Shown here: in pieces, positions 9,133 to 17,795 of the stretch | How the letters are laid out: every line of letters starts with the position of its first letter | Position numbering within the stretch: position 1 is the stretch's first letter | Virus record (IMG/VR): IMGVR_UViG_3300010885_020608 | Coordinates: 1-30,419 of that record | Source: a virus | Length of the DNA stretch: 30,419 bases | Reading direction: 5' to 3' (one strand) | Position numbers and translations under genes: made by a program | Notes under the pieces: model-generated | Seen by the model: the letters and a program-made list of their open reading frames with translations, nothing else | What the model was told of the DNA's origin: nothing | Database searches by the model: none

Positions 9133-10008
9133 GTGTCTAAAGGCTTTATGATGTTTGCTTATAACAATGAGCAACTGGACTATACGCAGTTGGCGCTTGT
9201 TGCTGCCTACGCTGTAAAAAAGCACATGCCTGAATATCCAGTGGTGCTTGTTACAAATCAGCAGAGTCTTGAGCATTGCAAAGAAGTACACGGAGAAGAA
9301 CTGATGGCAGCCGCTTGGGACGACATTATTTTAACAGATCCTGTGTATGAAAAGAATATGCGTATGCATCAGGACGGGGCATACTACAGTTTCAATGCTC
9401 AATTTACAAACACAAACAAACATGACATTTATAATCTAAGTCCGTTTGATGAAACAATTTTAATAGACACTGATTATCTATGTGGTAATGCAAATCTTTC
9501 AATGTTGTTTGGTGGACAGCATGACGTGGCCATGTACAGAGATGCTCGTAATCTACGATGCGAAGAACCTTTTATAACAGAACGCTGGTTGCACTATGCA
9601 GGTATTCGTATGTGGTGGTCGACTGTGGTATATTGGCGTCGAAGTGAAGAAGCCAAACACTTTTTCAACATGTGGGCAGAAGTAAAAAAGAATTGGGAGT
9701 ACTATCGTTTTTTATACAAGTTTCCTGGTACACTATATCGCACAGATTATTCTGCCAGTATTGCGGCTCACATGTGTGATGGCTGGCAAGATGGTGGCTT
9801 TATTGGACAGATTCCCAACTTTATGCGTTATCAGGATCAGCGTGATAACATAATTGAAGTCAAAGGATCAAATCATTGGGTAATGTTAAGCAACTTGCCA
9901 GAAGAATGGAAAAACATAGCAGTTGAGATCAAAGGCGAAGATGTACACTTGATGAATAAGAAAAGTATACTTAGACATTATGAAACCATAATGGGCATGT
10001 TGGCATGA
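9133..10008 (+). CDS. glycosyltransferase, GT-A fold, GT8-like
   Basis: 291 residues with a GTG start; AGGA lies eight bases upstream and the previous stop ends one base earlier. The N-terminus (GFMMFAYNNEQLDY then a VVLVTN strand) is a Rossmann-like nucleotide-sugar binding half. The metal-binding DxD motif is Asp-Thr-Asp at residues 112-114, preceded by the hydrophobic strand ETILI, as in GT-A enzymes of the GT8 kind. A second half contains RMWWSTVVYWRR and a Trp- and Tyr-rich acceptor region. No membrane segment is visible, so it should act in the cytoplasm on a nucleotide-sugar donor. It overlaps the next gene by four bases (ATGA). The acceptor is unknown; virion glycosylation or cell-surface glycan change are both possible. 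Confidence 0.65.
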   Translation: MSKGFMMFAYNNEQLDYTQLALVAAYAVKKHMPEYPVVLVTNQQSLEHCKEVHGEELMAAAWDDIILTDPVYEKNMRMHQDGAYYSFNAQFTNTNKHDIYNLSPFDETILIDTDYLCGNANLSMLFGGQHDVAMYRDARNLRCEEPFITERWLHYAGIRMWWSTVVYWRRSEEAKHFFNMWAEVKKNWEYYRFLYKFPGTLYRTDYSASIAAHMCDGWQDGGFIGQIPNFMRYQDQRDNIIEVKGSNHWVMLSNLPEEWKNIAVEIKGEDVHLMNKKSILRHYETIMGMLA

Positions 10009-10706
10009 CAGTATACATTGTAGTAGCACCAGGTAAAGAAGCACTAGCGTCAATAACAAGCTATGACATTGGTTTGATAAATCCAGCATTGAAATGTGAA
10101 CTTGTTGCTGTCGCAGGCAATGCACAATCACAATTAGATACCATTGCCGCATTAAACTTAGCTCCCGGTGATATTATTTGCATGGCCGGACTATGTATTA
10201 GACATACTCCATTGCATATTGCAAATTTGGCTCTGGAGCGCAAAGAAAACTACATGCCCGGCTGTGGAGTAGACCATAGAGGCGTTGATATACCAGCAGG
10301 AAAGATTCAGCATCGACAGGCTATCGAAAAGAATCAACTTGATGTGTGGCCTTATCTAATGATAATTGGCAATCCTGAATCAGCATTGTTGAGTTTTAAA
10401 CTTGTCAAAGAAATGGATCCAGTCTTGTATTGGCATTCATATACTCCAGAAGATCCTACTTTATTACACTTGTTAGGCATCGCATCAAACACTGGTCAAT
10501 GGGAAACTCCAAACTGGTTTAAAGTTGTTGATATGAGTATTAGAGATCTAGAGCTTGAACCAATAATGTACTCAAGCAATGCGTGGCACGATTGGATTGC
10601 TTTTTATCCAGCCAACAGCAATTTCAAATTGGAAAATCACGGGCAGATTTATCCAGTGTGGCTAGCAGAGAGTGAGAAACCTCTGGAGTATTGGCAACGT
10701 GGATGA
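10005..10706 (+). CDS. unknown protein in glycosyltransferase block
   Basis: 233 residues starting in an ATGA overlap with the glycosyltransferase. The N-terminus (TVYIVVAPGKEALASITSYD) is a beta-alpha start resembling glycosyltransferase-type folds, and residues 45-60 hold a LNLAPGDIICMAG segment. There is no clear DxD motif, and two short stretches with Cys and His (CIRHTPLHI, GCGVDHRGVD) do not match a metal site I know. The C-terminal third is rich in Trp and Tyr. No signal peptide or membrane segment. It may be a divergent glycosyltransferase or a partner of one; that is an inference from position only. Confidence 0.45.
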   Translation: MTVYIVVAPGKEALASITSYDIGLINPALKCELVAVAGNAQSQLDTIAALNLAPGDIICMAGLCIRHTPLHIANLALERKENYMPGCGVDHRGVDIPAGKIQHRQAIEKNQLDVWPYLMIIGNPESALLSFKLVKEMDPVLYWHSYTPEDPTLLHLLGIASNTGQWETPNWFKVVDMSIRDLELEPIMYSSNAWHDWIAFYPANSNFKLENHGQIYPVWLAESEKPLEYWQRG

Positions 10707-11685
10707 GATACAATTTATACTACGAGACAGAAAAGCGCCTCGCAACGATTTTTGGACAATAGGATACGATCCGTCAAACGGTCAGATTCTGAGTATTGAA
10801 CCAGGTGAATTTAAATCTGCTGGTACACTGGTAATTGATTACGCCAGGGTACGAGATATCCTTGAAGGCAAACAAAATCAAAATGACTTTATAGTTGATT
10901 ATAATGAAAATCTAGGAGCCATTGATTTACTCGATTTAAGAAAGCCAAACGAATACAAGAAAAAACACGTATGGCAGGCTTGGCTCAGTGCCGGTGAACA
11001 TCAAGGAAGTATATTAAGTCCAATCAAGATAACGTTATTCAATGACTCGGGAATTCTCCGAGTAGAGGCCAGTAGACAGTGGACCACTAGAATAAAAGAA
11101 AATATTGACCACGGCAACATTACAGATGACTTTTTTCTTTTCATAACAGATTACGAAGATCCTCATTTGTTATTTGATAAAGTACAAGTATCCATTGACG
11201 ATATTATCAATAGGGGATTTTGGGAAAAACGATTGTGGGCATTTATGAATCATGCACAGGTGCAATCAATCTTATATGGAAATCAGCGTATACGAATCAA
11301 CATGAGTCCGATAGCAGATTCGTTGTTCTTTACCAGGGCAAGATCACATTTTCCTTACAGTGGAGTCAGTGACGAACAAACAACACTGAGCCACAATGGC
11401 GCTGGCAAGCATATTTCTGTTTACATCAAAGATGGAAGATTATGGGCACAGAGCCACTATGAAAAAGGATCTCCAATTGATGGTCTAATAGGAGATTTGA
11501 AAATTGCATTGTTAAAAGCAGATGATCCTGCTTACTTTGAGGCATGGTCGGCCATGCCAGCCCTGATGCTTAGACAAGAAATTCCATTTGAAATTTATTC
11601 CGATTGGCCGCACAGCACCCCTCCGCAACTGTTATATAAAGCTAATAACATTGATATCGGAGTAATTAATGAAAACCCCAATTAA
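10699..11685 (+). CDS. unknown protein, GTG start
   Basis: 328 residues. I chose the GTG at 10699, which overlaps the upstream stop by eight bases (GTGGATGA); an upstream in-frame ATG at 10672 would make a longer overlap inside the previous gene. The sequence mixes an N-terminal region (DEIQFILRDRKAPRND) with an all-beta middle and a C-terminal part containing HISVYIKDGRLWAQSHY. I see no known catalytic motif, signal peptide or membrane segment. The high Asp and aromatic content and beta strands fit either a binding protein or a sugar-active enzyme. It ends 17 bases inside the next gene, so it belongs to the same operon as the flanking glycosyltransferase-like genes. Confidence 0.45.
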   Translation: MDEIQFILRDRKAPRNDFWTIGYDPSNGQILSIEPGEFKSAGTLVIDYARVRDILEGKQNQNDFIVDYNENLGAIDLLDLRKPNEYKKKHVWQAWLSAGEHQGSILSPIKITLFNDSGILRVEASRQWTTRIKENIDHGNITDDFFLFITDYEDPHLLFDKVQVSIDDIINRGFWEKRLWAFMNHAQVQSILYGNQRIRINMSPIADSLFFTRARSHFPYSGVSDEQTTLSHNGAGKHISVYIKDGRLWAQSHYEKGSPIDGLIGDLKIALLKADDPAYFEAWSAMPALMLRQEIPFEIYSDWPHSTPPQLLYKANNIDIGVINENPN

Positions 11686-12640
11686 CGAGTTTGACATTGT
11701 GTTTATCAGTTATGATGAACCCAATGCAGATGAGAACTATGCTGACTTACTAGAAAAGTGTCCCTGGGCCAAACGCAGTCATGGAGTCTATGGCAGTGAT
11801 GCTTGCCATAAGGCCGCGGCAGCATTGGCAGAAACAGAACGATTCATTACTGTGGATGCAGACAACAAAGTACGCCCTGAATTCTTTGAATTAGAATTGG
11901 ATTTAACACAGTTTGATCGTAGTGATGTATTGTCATGGTCTGGTAAAAATGTTATCAATGGTTTGGTTTACGGCAATGGTGGCGTCAAACTTTGGCCCAA
12001 AAAAGTTGTAGAACAAATGCGTACACATGAAGCAGTTGATTCGGGCGCAGGCGCAGTGGACTTTTGTTGGGATATTCATTATCATCAACTTAACAATATC
12101 TATAGCGATGTATACAATAACTCCACTCCCTATCAGGCATACAGAGCAGGATTCCGTGAAGGTGTTAAATTGGCATTGCATGGCGGACAGCCAATGGACT
12201 GGCGACAAATCGCTGACAAGAACAATTCTAAAAATCACAGTAGACTACTGGTATGGATGAGTGTTGGTGCAGATACATTAAATGGACTTTGGGCCATGTA
12301 CGGCACACGTTTAGGTTGTTACATGACAAATATTAAACGTGATTGGGATTATACTCTTGTGCGAGATTTTGAATGGCACAATCAATTTTGGGCCACCACA
12401 GTTATACCACAATTTGCAGGTAATGAAGTGACATGTCCAATACTAAAATATTCTTACAGCAAAACAAAGCTGTTTGAAGAAACATGTCGTTTAGGAAAAA
12501 TCCTACAACAAGATTTGCGTTTAGACATTGCCGAACTTGATGAAGCAGGCAGCCGGTTCTTTAAGGCCAGTTATTTTAATCCTATCAGACTTGGTCCAAC
12601 AGTTAAAGAAATAAACACTGAACAATTTATTATAGAATAA
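11669..12640 (+). CDS. GT-A-like glycosyltransferase, paralog A
   Basis: 323 residues; GGAG lies about eight bases before the ATG. First of three tandem paralogs. The N-terminal strand DIVFISYDEPNADEN opens a nucleotide-sugar binding fold. Asp-Ala-Asp at residues 63-65, in the strand RFITVDADN, is the likely metal-binding DxD. A conserved block follows: NGLVYGNGGVKLWPKK (about residues 97-112), DFCWD (131-135), and YQAYRAGFREGVKL (about 154-167), all shared with paralog C at 13501. No membrane segment. Acts presumably in the cytoplasm on a sugar donor; donor and acceptor are not predictable from this sequence. Proteins of this pattern occur in marine phages without an assigned role. Confidence 0.55.
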   Translation: MKTPINEFDIVFISYDEPNADENYADLLEKCPWAKRSHGVYGSDACHKAAAALAETERFITVDADNKVRPEFFELELDLTQFDRSDVLSWSGKNVINGLVYGNGGVKLWPKKVVEQMRTHEAVDSGAGAVDFCWDIHYHQLNNIYSDVYNNSTPYQAYRAGFREGVKLALHGGQPMDWRQIADKNNSKNHSRLLVWMSVGADTLNGLWAMYGTRLGCYMTNIKRDWDYTLVRDFEWHNQFWATTVIPQFAGNEVTCPILKYSYSKTKLFEETCRLGKILQQDLRLDIAELDEAGSRFFKASYFNPIRLGPTVKEINTEQFIIE

Positions 12641-12641
12641 T

Positions 12642-13514
12642 ATGTTAGATGTATTTTTTATTACCATGGGCGAAGAAGGAAGCGAGTCAAATTGGACACG
12701 TTTACTTAAATTTGCTACAGCGGCTCAGCGTGTTGAAAATGTGAAAGGCATATACGAAGTACACAAACGCTGTGCCGAACTTAGCAACACTGAAAACTTT
12801 TGGGTAGTTGATTCAGACGCTTGGATACTAGATGACTTTGACTTTGATTTTGTGCCAAGTCAAGATGTAAAGAGATATAATGTTCCAGAAAATGAATGTG
12901 TATTGGTCTGGCCTAGTCGTAATCCAGTGAATGATTTGGTTTATGGCTACGGTGGAATTAAACTATTTCCAAAAAAACCATTCTTAGAAAAACGCAAATG
13001 GGAAGTTGACCTGTCAACCACAATTGGTAGAGCATCTTTTAGTATGACACAAGTTAGTTGCATAACAAAGTTTAATACAACACCACAGTCGGCATGGATA
13101 GGTGCATTTAGAGAATGTACCAAATTGGCATCTCTGTCGTTGATTAAGTCAAGAGTAAGTCGAGCAAAACTATATCAGCAAATTGACTTGGAGAACTTAG
13201 CAAATTATGTGGCCACACAGTCATGGGAAGATGATAAAAAATCAAATTATAGAAAAGCTCAAAGTAGAATCATAATAGAAAGATACCTGGAAGAATCAAA
13301 CATAATAACATACTGGAACGACATTGTTGAGTGCGGTGAGCGTAGATTTACCTGGTGTACTGTTGGAAATGACAGACCAAATGGAGAATATGCAATTGAT
13401 GGTGCCCGTTTAGGCACACAGTTTGGGTTGATGTACGGAAACGACAACGAACAATTAACAAAGATCAACAATTGGGATTGGCTAATGGAGGAATTTAACA
13501 ATGTCTATGTTTAA
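12642..13514 (+). CDS. GT-A-like protein, divergent paralog B
   Basis: 290 residues, starting one base after the upstream stop. It shares the paralog layout: N-terminal strand DVFFITMGEEGSESNW, Asp-Ser-Asp at 57-59 in a FWVVDSDA strand, NDLVYGYGGIKLFPKK (about 97-112) and a shortened AWIGAFRECTKL block. It lacks the DFCWD motif of paralogs A and C; that region reads SFSMTQVSCITKFN instead. It may therefore use a different acceptor, or be catalytically weak while keeping the metal-binding DxD. It is shorter than its neighbours and its 3' end overlaps paralog C by 14 bases. The paralogy is read from the sequence; the loss-of-motif consequence is inference. Confidence 0.5.
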   Translation: MLDVFFITMGEEGSESNWTRLLKFATAAQRVENVKGIYEVHKRCAELSNTENFWVVDSDAWILDDFDFDFVPSQDVKRYNVPENECVLVWPSRNPVNDLVYGYGGIKLFPKKPFLEKRKWEVDLSTTIGRASFSMTQVSCITKFNTTPQSAWIGAFRECTKLASLSLIKSRVSRAKLYQQIDLENLANYVATQSWEDDKKSNYRKAQSRIIIERYLEESNIITYWNDIVECGERRFTWCTVGNDRPNGEYAIDGARLGTQFGLMYGNDNEQLTKINNWDWLMEEFNNVYV

Positions 13515-14457
13515 CAAAAAATTTAAATCAGTTCCAATGTTTGAAATACCCGTGGTATTCCTAAGCTTTGACGAACCCAATGCAGATTCAAACTGGGAAC
13601 GATTAAAAAAATCAGTACCGCATAATAATATTGCAAGAGTGCATGGCGTAGTCGGGTTTGATACGGCTCATAAAACCGCAGCCGCACAATTTTCTGATTC
13701 GCAATATATCATAACAGTTGATGCAGACAATATAGTTGATTCTGCATTCTTTAATAAACTTACACCACCAGGCATGGATGGGTATGTTAGTTTTACCTGG
13801 GGAGGCCGCCAATATACCAATGGTCTCATGTACGGCAATGGTGGTTTAAAGATGTGGAGCACAGAACATCTTGCCAATATGAAAAGCCATGAACTTGCAG
13901 ATGCTGAACGAGATGCTGTAGATTTTTGTTGGGACTTCACAAGATACAAAGAAATGCCAGGTTGTTTTTCTACAGTATACACCAATGCTAGTGCTTATCA
14001 AGCATTCCGAGTAGGTTTCCGAGAAGGTGTTAAACTCAGTATGGAACAGGGAGTAGTTGTACCTTTTGACAAATGGTCAACTAAAATACATGCCGCAAAC
14101 TTTCAACGTTTGATAACATGGATGACAGTGGGTGCAGATGTTGAAAATGGTATATGGAGTGTGTACGGTGCAAGACTAGCAGTAAAGTTATTACAGTATA
14201 CTGATTTTGATTTTGTAAACATACGAGATTATGCTTGGTTTAAAGATTTCTTTGCAGAACAGTCTGCAGTTGATCCTGTCAAAGCAAGCAAGAGCATTGG
14301 TAAACAACTTAGCAATGGACTAGGATGGATACTGCCAGATTTAGATGCAGATCAAAGTTTATTTGTTAAAATGACACAATTGCATCCAGAAAAACCTCTT
14401 ACGTATGAAGATGTTAAGTGGCGTACCAATCTAGGCATGTATGGATGGTTTAAATGA
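13501..14457 (+). CDS. GT-A-like glycosyltransferase, paralog C
   Basis: 318 residues; the start is supported by GGAGG nine bases upstream, inside the end of paralog B. It is clearly related to paralog A: VVFLSFDEPNADSNW, Asp-Ala-Asp at residues 74-76 (IITVDADN), NGLMYGNGGLKMW (about 107-119), DFCWD at 141-145 and YQAFRVGFREGVKL. A second conserved Trp-Met-x-Val-Gly-Ala-Asp segment occurs in the C-terminal half of both A and C. No membrane segment or signal peptide. Probably transfers a sugar from a nucleotide donor; the tandem arrangement suggests the three enzymes add successive residues or act on related acceptors. Overlaps the next gene by four bases (ATGA). Confidence 0.55.
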   Translation: MSMFNKKFKSVPMFEIPVVFLSFDEPNADSNWERLKKSVPHNNIARVHGVVGFDTAHKTAAAQFSDSQYIITVDADNIVDSAFFNKLTPPGMDGYVSFTWGGRQYTNGLMYGNGGLKMWSTEHLANMKSHELADAERDAVDFCWDFTRYKEMPGCFSTVYTNASAYQAFRVGFREGVKLSMEQGVVVPFDKWSTKIHAANFQRLITWMTVGADVENGIWSVYGARLAVKLLQYTDFDFVNIRDYAWFKDFFAEQSAVDPVKASKSIGKQLSNGLGWILPDLDADQSLFVKMTQLHPEKPLTYEDVKWRTNLGMYGWFK

Positions 14458-15671
14458 GCGAAGTGTACCAGTTAAATGACTACAGGAGATTGGAGTTATC
14501 TTTAATCTACTACACTGATGAAATGTTTGGTTTTAATAAATGCCTACACCATTATCAACAATGGTTAACATCCAGTGCAAGTCAGCAAGAACTTGAAAAT
14601 CTTATAATCGAAGTAGGCAAAGAACATTTTGTTGATTTGTATCCGCTGTTAGATGCAATCAAAAACAACAATAACGATACCATATGGGTAATGTTAGAAA
14701 AGCTGGTTGAAATTGGCCCTTATGTACCAGCTGAATGGAACTCCAATCAGATCAAATTATCACCGGGTGATCCTGAAATTTTATCGTTGTTTAGAAATCA
14801 ATTAACGTACGAAGAAAAACTTCCAGTGTTATGGAAGTTAAGCAAGTGGGTGTCAGACAATAAAGAAATAAACAAAAATCTAGTTGATCCATTGAGTGTA
14901 TTGGCATATGCAATGGAAAAGATCAATGAAAGTCGAGTAAATTTTTATAAAGTGTTTGATTTGTTGGAAATATTTTTTGGTAATGAAACATTGCTGTCGT
15001 GTGTTATACGCGAAGACATAAGAGAGTTTATACGAGCAATTGGTAGATACAATGTAAGCAAATGGCACGAACTTGAAGTGTTGGCAGAAGGAATCTTAAC
15101 AAATCAAAATTTGAATTGGATCGATGCACTCAGCAGAAACCAAGTCAAAAGCAAACTTTGGCTACTGGAAAAACTACAAGAATATAGGTTAGAAACTAAA
15201 CAATCTGCAAATCTATTGTCAAACTCTCAGGCCACTGTGGTTGTTGGTGGATGGGTAGGTATGTTGCCGTATCTTGCAACAAGTAAAAATTTAAGATTGG
15301 GTAAAATTATCAATGTTGATATAGATGAGTCGTTGCATAATGCATCAGTTATTTTAAATCAGGACATTATAGCCAAATATCAGCATCTGACAGAAGATAT
15401 AAAAAAGTTTGATTTTAAACAATTTAAAAACTTATTGGTAATAGACACCATTGTTGAACATTTTGTCAATCATGGAGAATGGGTATCAACACTACCCAAG
15501 GGCACTACTGTTATATTACAAGGCAACAACATGTTTGATGTTCCAGACCATGTCAATTGTCATCATACATTAGAAGAATTTGTCAGCTCTTGTGGGCTTG
15601 CCAATATACTTTGGGCCGGAGAATTGATATTATATAAGTGTACACGCTTTATGGCAATAGGCACAGTATGA
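14454..15671 (+). CDS. two-part protein with C-terminal SAM methyltransferase-like domain
   Basis: 405 residues. Residues 1-245 are helical and acidic with no family I recognise. Residues 258-400 fit a class I methyltransferase core: a glycine-rich first loop VVGGWVG (263-269), a second strand ending in an acidic residue (INVDIDE, Asp289), then LLVIDTIVEHF and a TVILQGNN strand near 352-359. In the family, the glycine loop and the acidic residue bind S-adenosylmethionine. The position between glycosyltransferase-like genes and a 2OG oxygenase suggests it methylates a sugar, lipid or protein made by this block; the substrate is not known. It overlaps both neighbours by four bases (ATGA at each end). 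Confidence 0.55.
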   Translation: MSEVYQLNDYRRLELSLIYYTDEMFGFNKCLHHYQQWLTSSASQQELENLIIEVGKEHFVDLYPLLDAIKNNNNDTIWVMLEKLVEIGPYVPAEWNSNQIKLSPGDPEILSLFRNQLTYEEKLPVLWKLSKWVSDNKEINKNLVDPLSVLAYAMEKINESRVNFYKVFDLLEIFFGNETLLSCVIREDIREFIRAIGRYNVSKWHELEVLAEGILTNQNLNWIDALSRNQVKSKLWLLEKLQEYRLETKQSANLLSNSQATVVVGGWVGMLPYLATSKNLRLGKIINVDIDESLHNASVILNQDIIAKYQHLTEDIKKFDFKQFKNLLVIDTIVEHFVNHGEWVSTLPKGTTVILQGNNMFDVPDHVNCHHTLEEFVSSCGLANILWAGELILYKCTRFMAIGTV

Positions 15672-16186
15672 AACAACGAGTAGGTAAAATTTCATCCAAC
15701 ATAGATATTGCTCGATTAAAACTAGAAACTAAATCTCTCATTGAACGCAATAATTGGGACATATGGAAACTGCAACAAGTATCATTGCAAACCAACGGTG
15801 ATGATGATTGGAATGCCAGCATAGGTTCGCGACCAGATCAATTGGAACAACAATGGAACATCATACATCCGCAATTGGCTGGTACCTGGTGGGAAGATTT
15901 TTTTAAAAGTTTGCCAATGCCTGTGTATCGCAGTAGATTAATGATAATGCATCCTAGAACTTGCTATAGTATACACTCGGATTTAAATCCTAGATTACAT
16001 ATTGCAATCACTACAACCAAGCAGGCCCGTTTCATTTTTACTGACCCGCCTCAAATAATTCATTTACCTGACAATGGTACGTTATGGTGGGTTGATACCC
16101 GCGAAGAACATACTGCAATAAATGGAAGTATGGGCCATCGCATACATTTGGTCATGTGCTTGGCTAACAACGACACTGATCATTAG
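15668..16186 (+). CDS. 2OG-Fe(II) oxygenase, aspartyl/asparaginyl hydroxylase-like
   Basis: 172 residues from the ATG in the ATGA overlap at 15668; a longer form from 15638 would extend deep into the upstream gene and is less likely. The double-stranded beta-helix oxygenase core shows the iron-binding facial triad: His103-x-Asp105 in CYSIHSDLNPR and a distal His148 (EEHTAING), with Arg158 in HRIHLVM as the probable 2-oxoglutarate anchor. The Arg-x-His after the HxD (R109, H111) and the His-Thr-Ala-x-Asn spacing match aspartyl/asparaginyl beta-hydroxylases. It should hydroxylate an amino-acid side chain, free or in a protein, using oxygen and 2-oxoglutarate. The substrate is unknown. Followed by a 12-base gap. 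Confidence 0.65.
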   Translation: MKQRVGKISSNIDIARLKLETKSLIERNNWDIWKLQQVSLQTNGDDDWNASIGSRPDQLEQQWNIIHPQLAGTWWEDFFKSLPMPVYRSRLMIMHPRTCYSIHSDLNPRLHIAITTTKQARFIFTDPPQIIHLPDNGTLWWVDTREEHTAINGSMGHRIHLVMCLANNDTDH

Positions 16187-16198
16187 ATACATACATGC

Positions 16199-16858
16199 AT
16201 GAGTCTCGAAGTCAAAATAACAAGTGCAGATGATTTTGGGAAGTACAGAAATGCTTATCTTGTATTTTTAAAGAAAATTGCACAAACAAAAAGCCCAGCA
16301 TTTGCCAATATGGGAACAAACCCTCCTGCTGGTTTTTTGTATCTGGTAGATAACTTGAAAAGATGGACCACTAATAGTGGTCAAATCGCCCTGTTATTTG
16401 ACACCCAAGAAGATTCCATGGTAGGAATTTGTGCAGTTGAAAACTGCTACATATCCAATGAATTGTCCTCTGGTGGCAATAGATGCTGGTTATTACCAAA
16501 GTATAGACAAAACAATGAAATGTCAAAATATCTACTCCGGGCTGATATGGATTGGTCAGTGAAAAGCAATAAGGCTGGAATGTTGTTGACTTTCAATGAT
16601 TACAATGTTTGGATCTACAACACTATTGTCAAACTTTCAACCAATTCGGGTTCTACATTGGGAACTGTATGGAGCGACTGGTGGGATGATTGCATTGCAC
16701 TACCTAGAAAAATTAGATTACATAATACTCCACAATGGGCAGTGATCAAACCTGTTGACAAGAGCAGATGTATAGAATTATCATCAGAATTAGATAAAAA
16801 ATATGGAGTAAGAAATACTCCTTTTATACGCAAAGAAAAAGATGTCGTCAATAATTAA
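16199..16858 (+). CDS. GNAT-like acyltransferase
   Basis: 219 residues. The start lacks a clear ribosome-binding site, so translation may depend on re-initiation from the gene ending 12 bases before. The middle follows the N-acetyltransferase order: a strand IALLFDT, then a turn and strand VGICAVENCYI (about 75-85), a strand with WLLPKYRQNNEMSKYLL (acyl-CoA loop and helix, about 97-113) and MLLTFNDYN. The acyl-CoA-binding loop Arg/Gln-x-x-Gly/Asn-x-Gly is degenerate here (YRQNNEMS). Residues 130 onward are Trp-rich (WSDWWDD). It overlaps the next gene by 17 bases. Likely transfers an acyl group to an amine; alternatives are a non-catalytic GNAT fold. The acceptor is unknown. Confidence 0.45.
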   Translation: MSLEVKITSADDFGKYRNAYLVFLKKIAQTKSPAFANMGTNPPAGFLYLVDNLKRWTTNSGQIALLFDTQEDSMVGICAVENCYISNELSSGGNRCWLLPKYRQNNEMSKYLLRADMDWSVKSNKAGMLLTFNDYNVWIYNTIVKLSTNSGSTLGTVWSDWWDDCIALPRKIRLHNTPQWAVIKPVDKSRCIELSSELDKKYGVRNTPFIRKEKDVVNN

Positions 16859-17795
16859 CACAGAAAACAATCATCTTATATATTATTACAATGATGATGT
16901 TAATCAGCGTTGGCGTTATGACAAGCATGATACTACTCACATGCGAGTAGGTGGATGTACAAGACGACCATTTAGTTTCCGTGCTGAAATCATACGTAAT
17001 GCTCGAGCAATAATGACAAACTATCCAGATCTGACAATTTTTATGAGTGGCGGGCTGGACAGTGAAATTGCGTTAAGGGCTTTCTTAGAAGCTGGGCTGA
17101 AACCTAAATTAACAACCATACGTTTTCCTGATGGCGGCAACGAACATGACATTGGTCCAATGTTAAATCTTGTTAAACATTTTGGTATGACTTGTGATGT
17201 AATAGATTTTGATATAAATGAATTTGTAGAATCTAGCGAGTGCTACGAAGTGGCCAAAAGATACCAATCATACAGCTTATACCAGCAGGTACTACTTAGA
17301 GTTGCCGAAGATTTTAATGCTCCAATGATCACCATTGATGAAATTGAACTTGAAAAAATACCAAGTATAAATTGGGACACTGGCAAAACATCAATGGGCT
17401 GGATTTTTTTAAAGAAAGAAGATCAAGACGGAGTATGGAGAAGATTCAATGACATTACAGGGATACCAGCCTTGAACAATTTCTATTCATATACACCTGA
17501 ATCAATGTTGGCATTCTTAGATTTGTCAACAGTTGATGACTTGATTAACGATCGTATTCCAGGCAAATTAGGTTGGACCAGCAGTAAACTAAAAATATAT
17601 GGCCACACTGGATTTACATTTGCACCTCGAGTTAAATTTACAGGTGTAGAAAATTACATGCATCTATGGAATCAAGTACAATACAATATTGCAGAACACT
17701 TGGGTGAGATGTTGCCAAGAGGCTATGGAATACCAGCACTAGAACTAAGAGATAATTTAAGAGCCGGAAAGGAATCAACATGTCATATAATTTAA
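16842..17795 (+). CDS. stand-alone PP-loop ATPase, asparagine-synthetase-type
   Basis: 317 residues. SGGLDS at residues 69-74, in the strand TIFMSGGLDS, is the ATP-pyrophosphatase (PP-loop) signature of asparagine synthetase B and related amide-forming enzymes; it adenylates a carboxylate. The glutamine-hydrolysing N-terminal domain of asparagine synthetase (Cys2) is absent: the first 60 residues are a different region with YYYNDDVNQRWRY. A basic-aromatic C-terminus ends in CHII. Without its own ammonia source it would need free ammonia or an amine, or act as an adenylate-forming or thiolation enzyme. It is bracketed by two GNAT-like genes that overlap it by 17 and 16 bases, so the three are probably co-translated. 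The product is unknown. Confidence 0.65.
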   Translation: MSSIINTENNHLIYYYNDDVNQRWRYDKHDTTHMRVGGCTRRPFSFRAEIIRNARAIMTNYPDLTIFMSGGLDSEIALRAFLEAGLKPKLTTIRFPDGGNEHDIGPMLNLVKHFGMTCDVIDFDINEFVESSECYEVAKRYQSYSLYQQVLLRVAEDFNAPMITIDEIELEKIPSINWDTGKTSMGWIFLKKEDQDGVWRRFNDITGIPALNNFYSYTPESMLAFLDLSTVDDLINDRIPGKLGWTSSKLKIYGHTGFTFAPRVKFTGVENYMHLWNQVQYNIAEHLGEMLPRGYGIPALELRDNLRAGKESTCHII

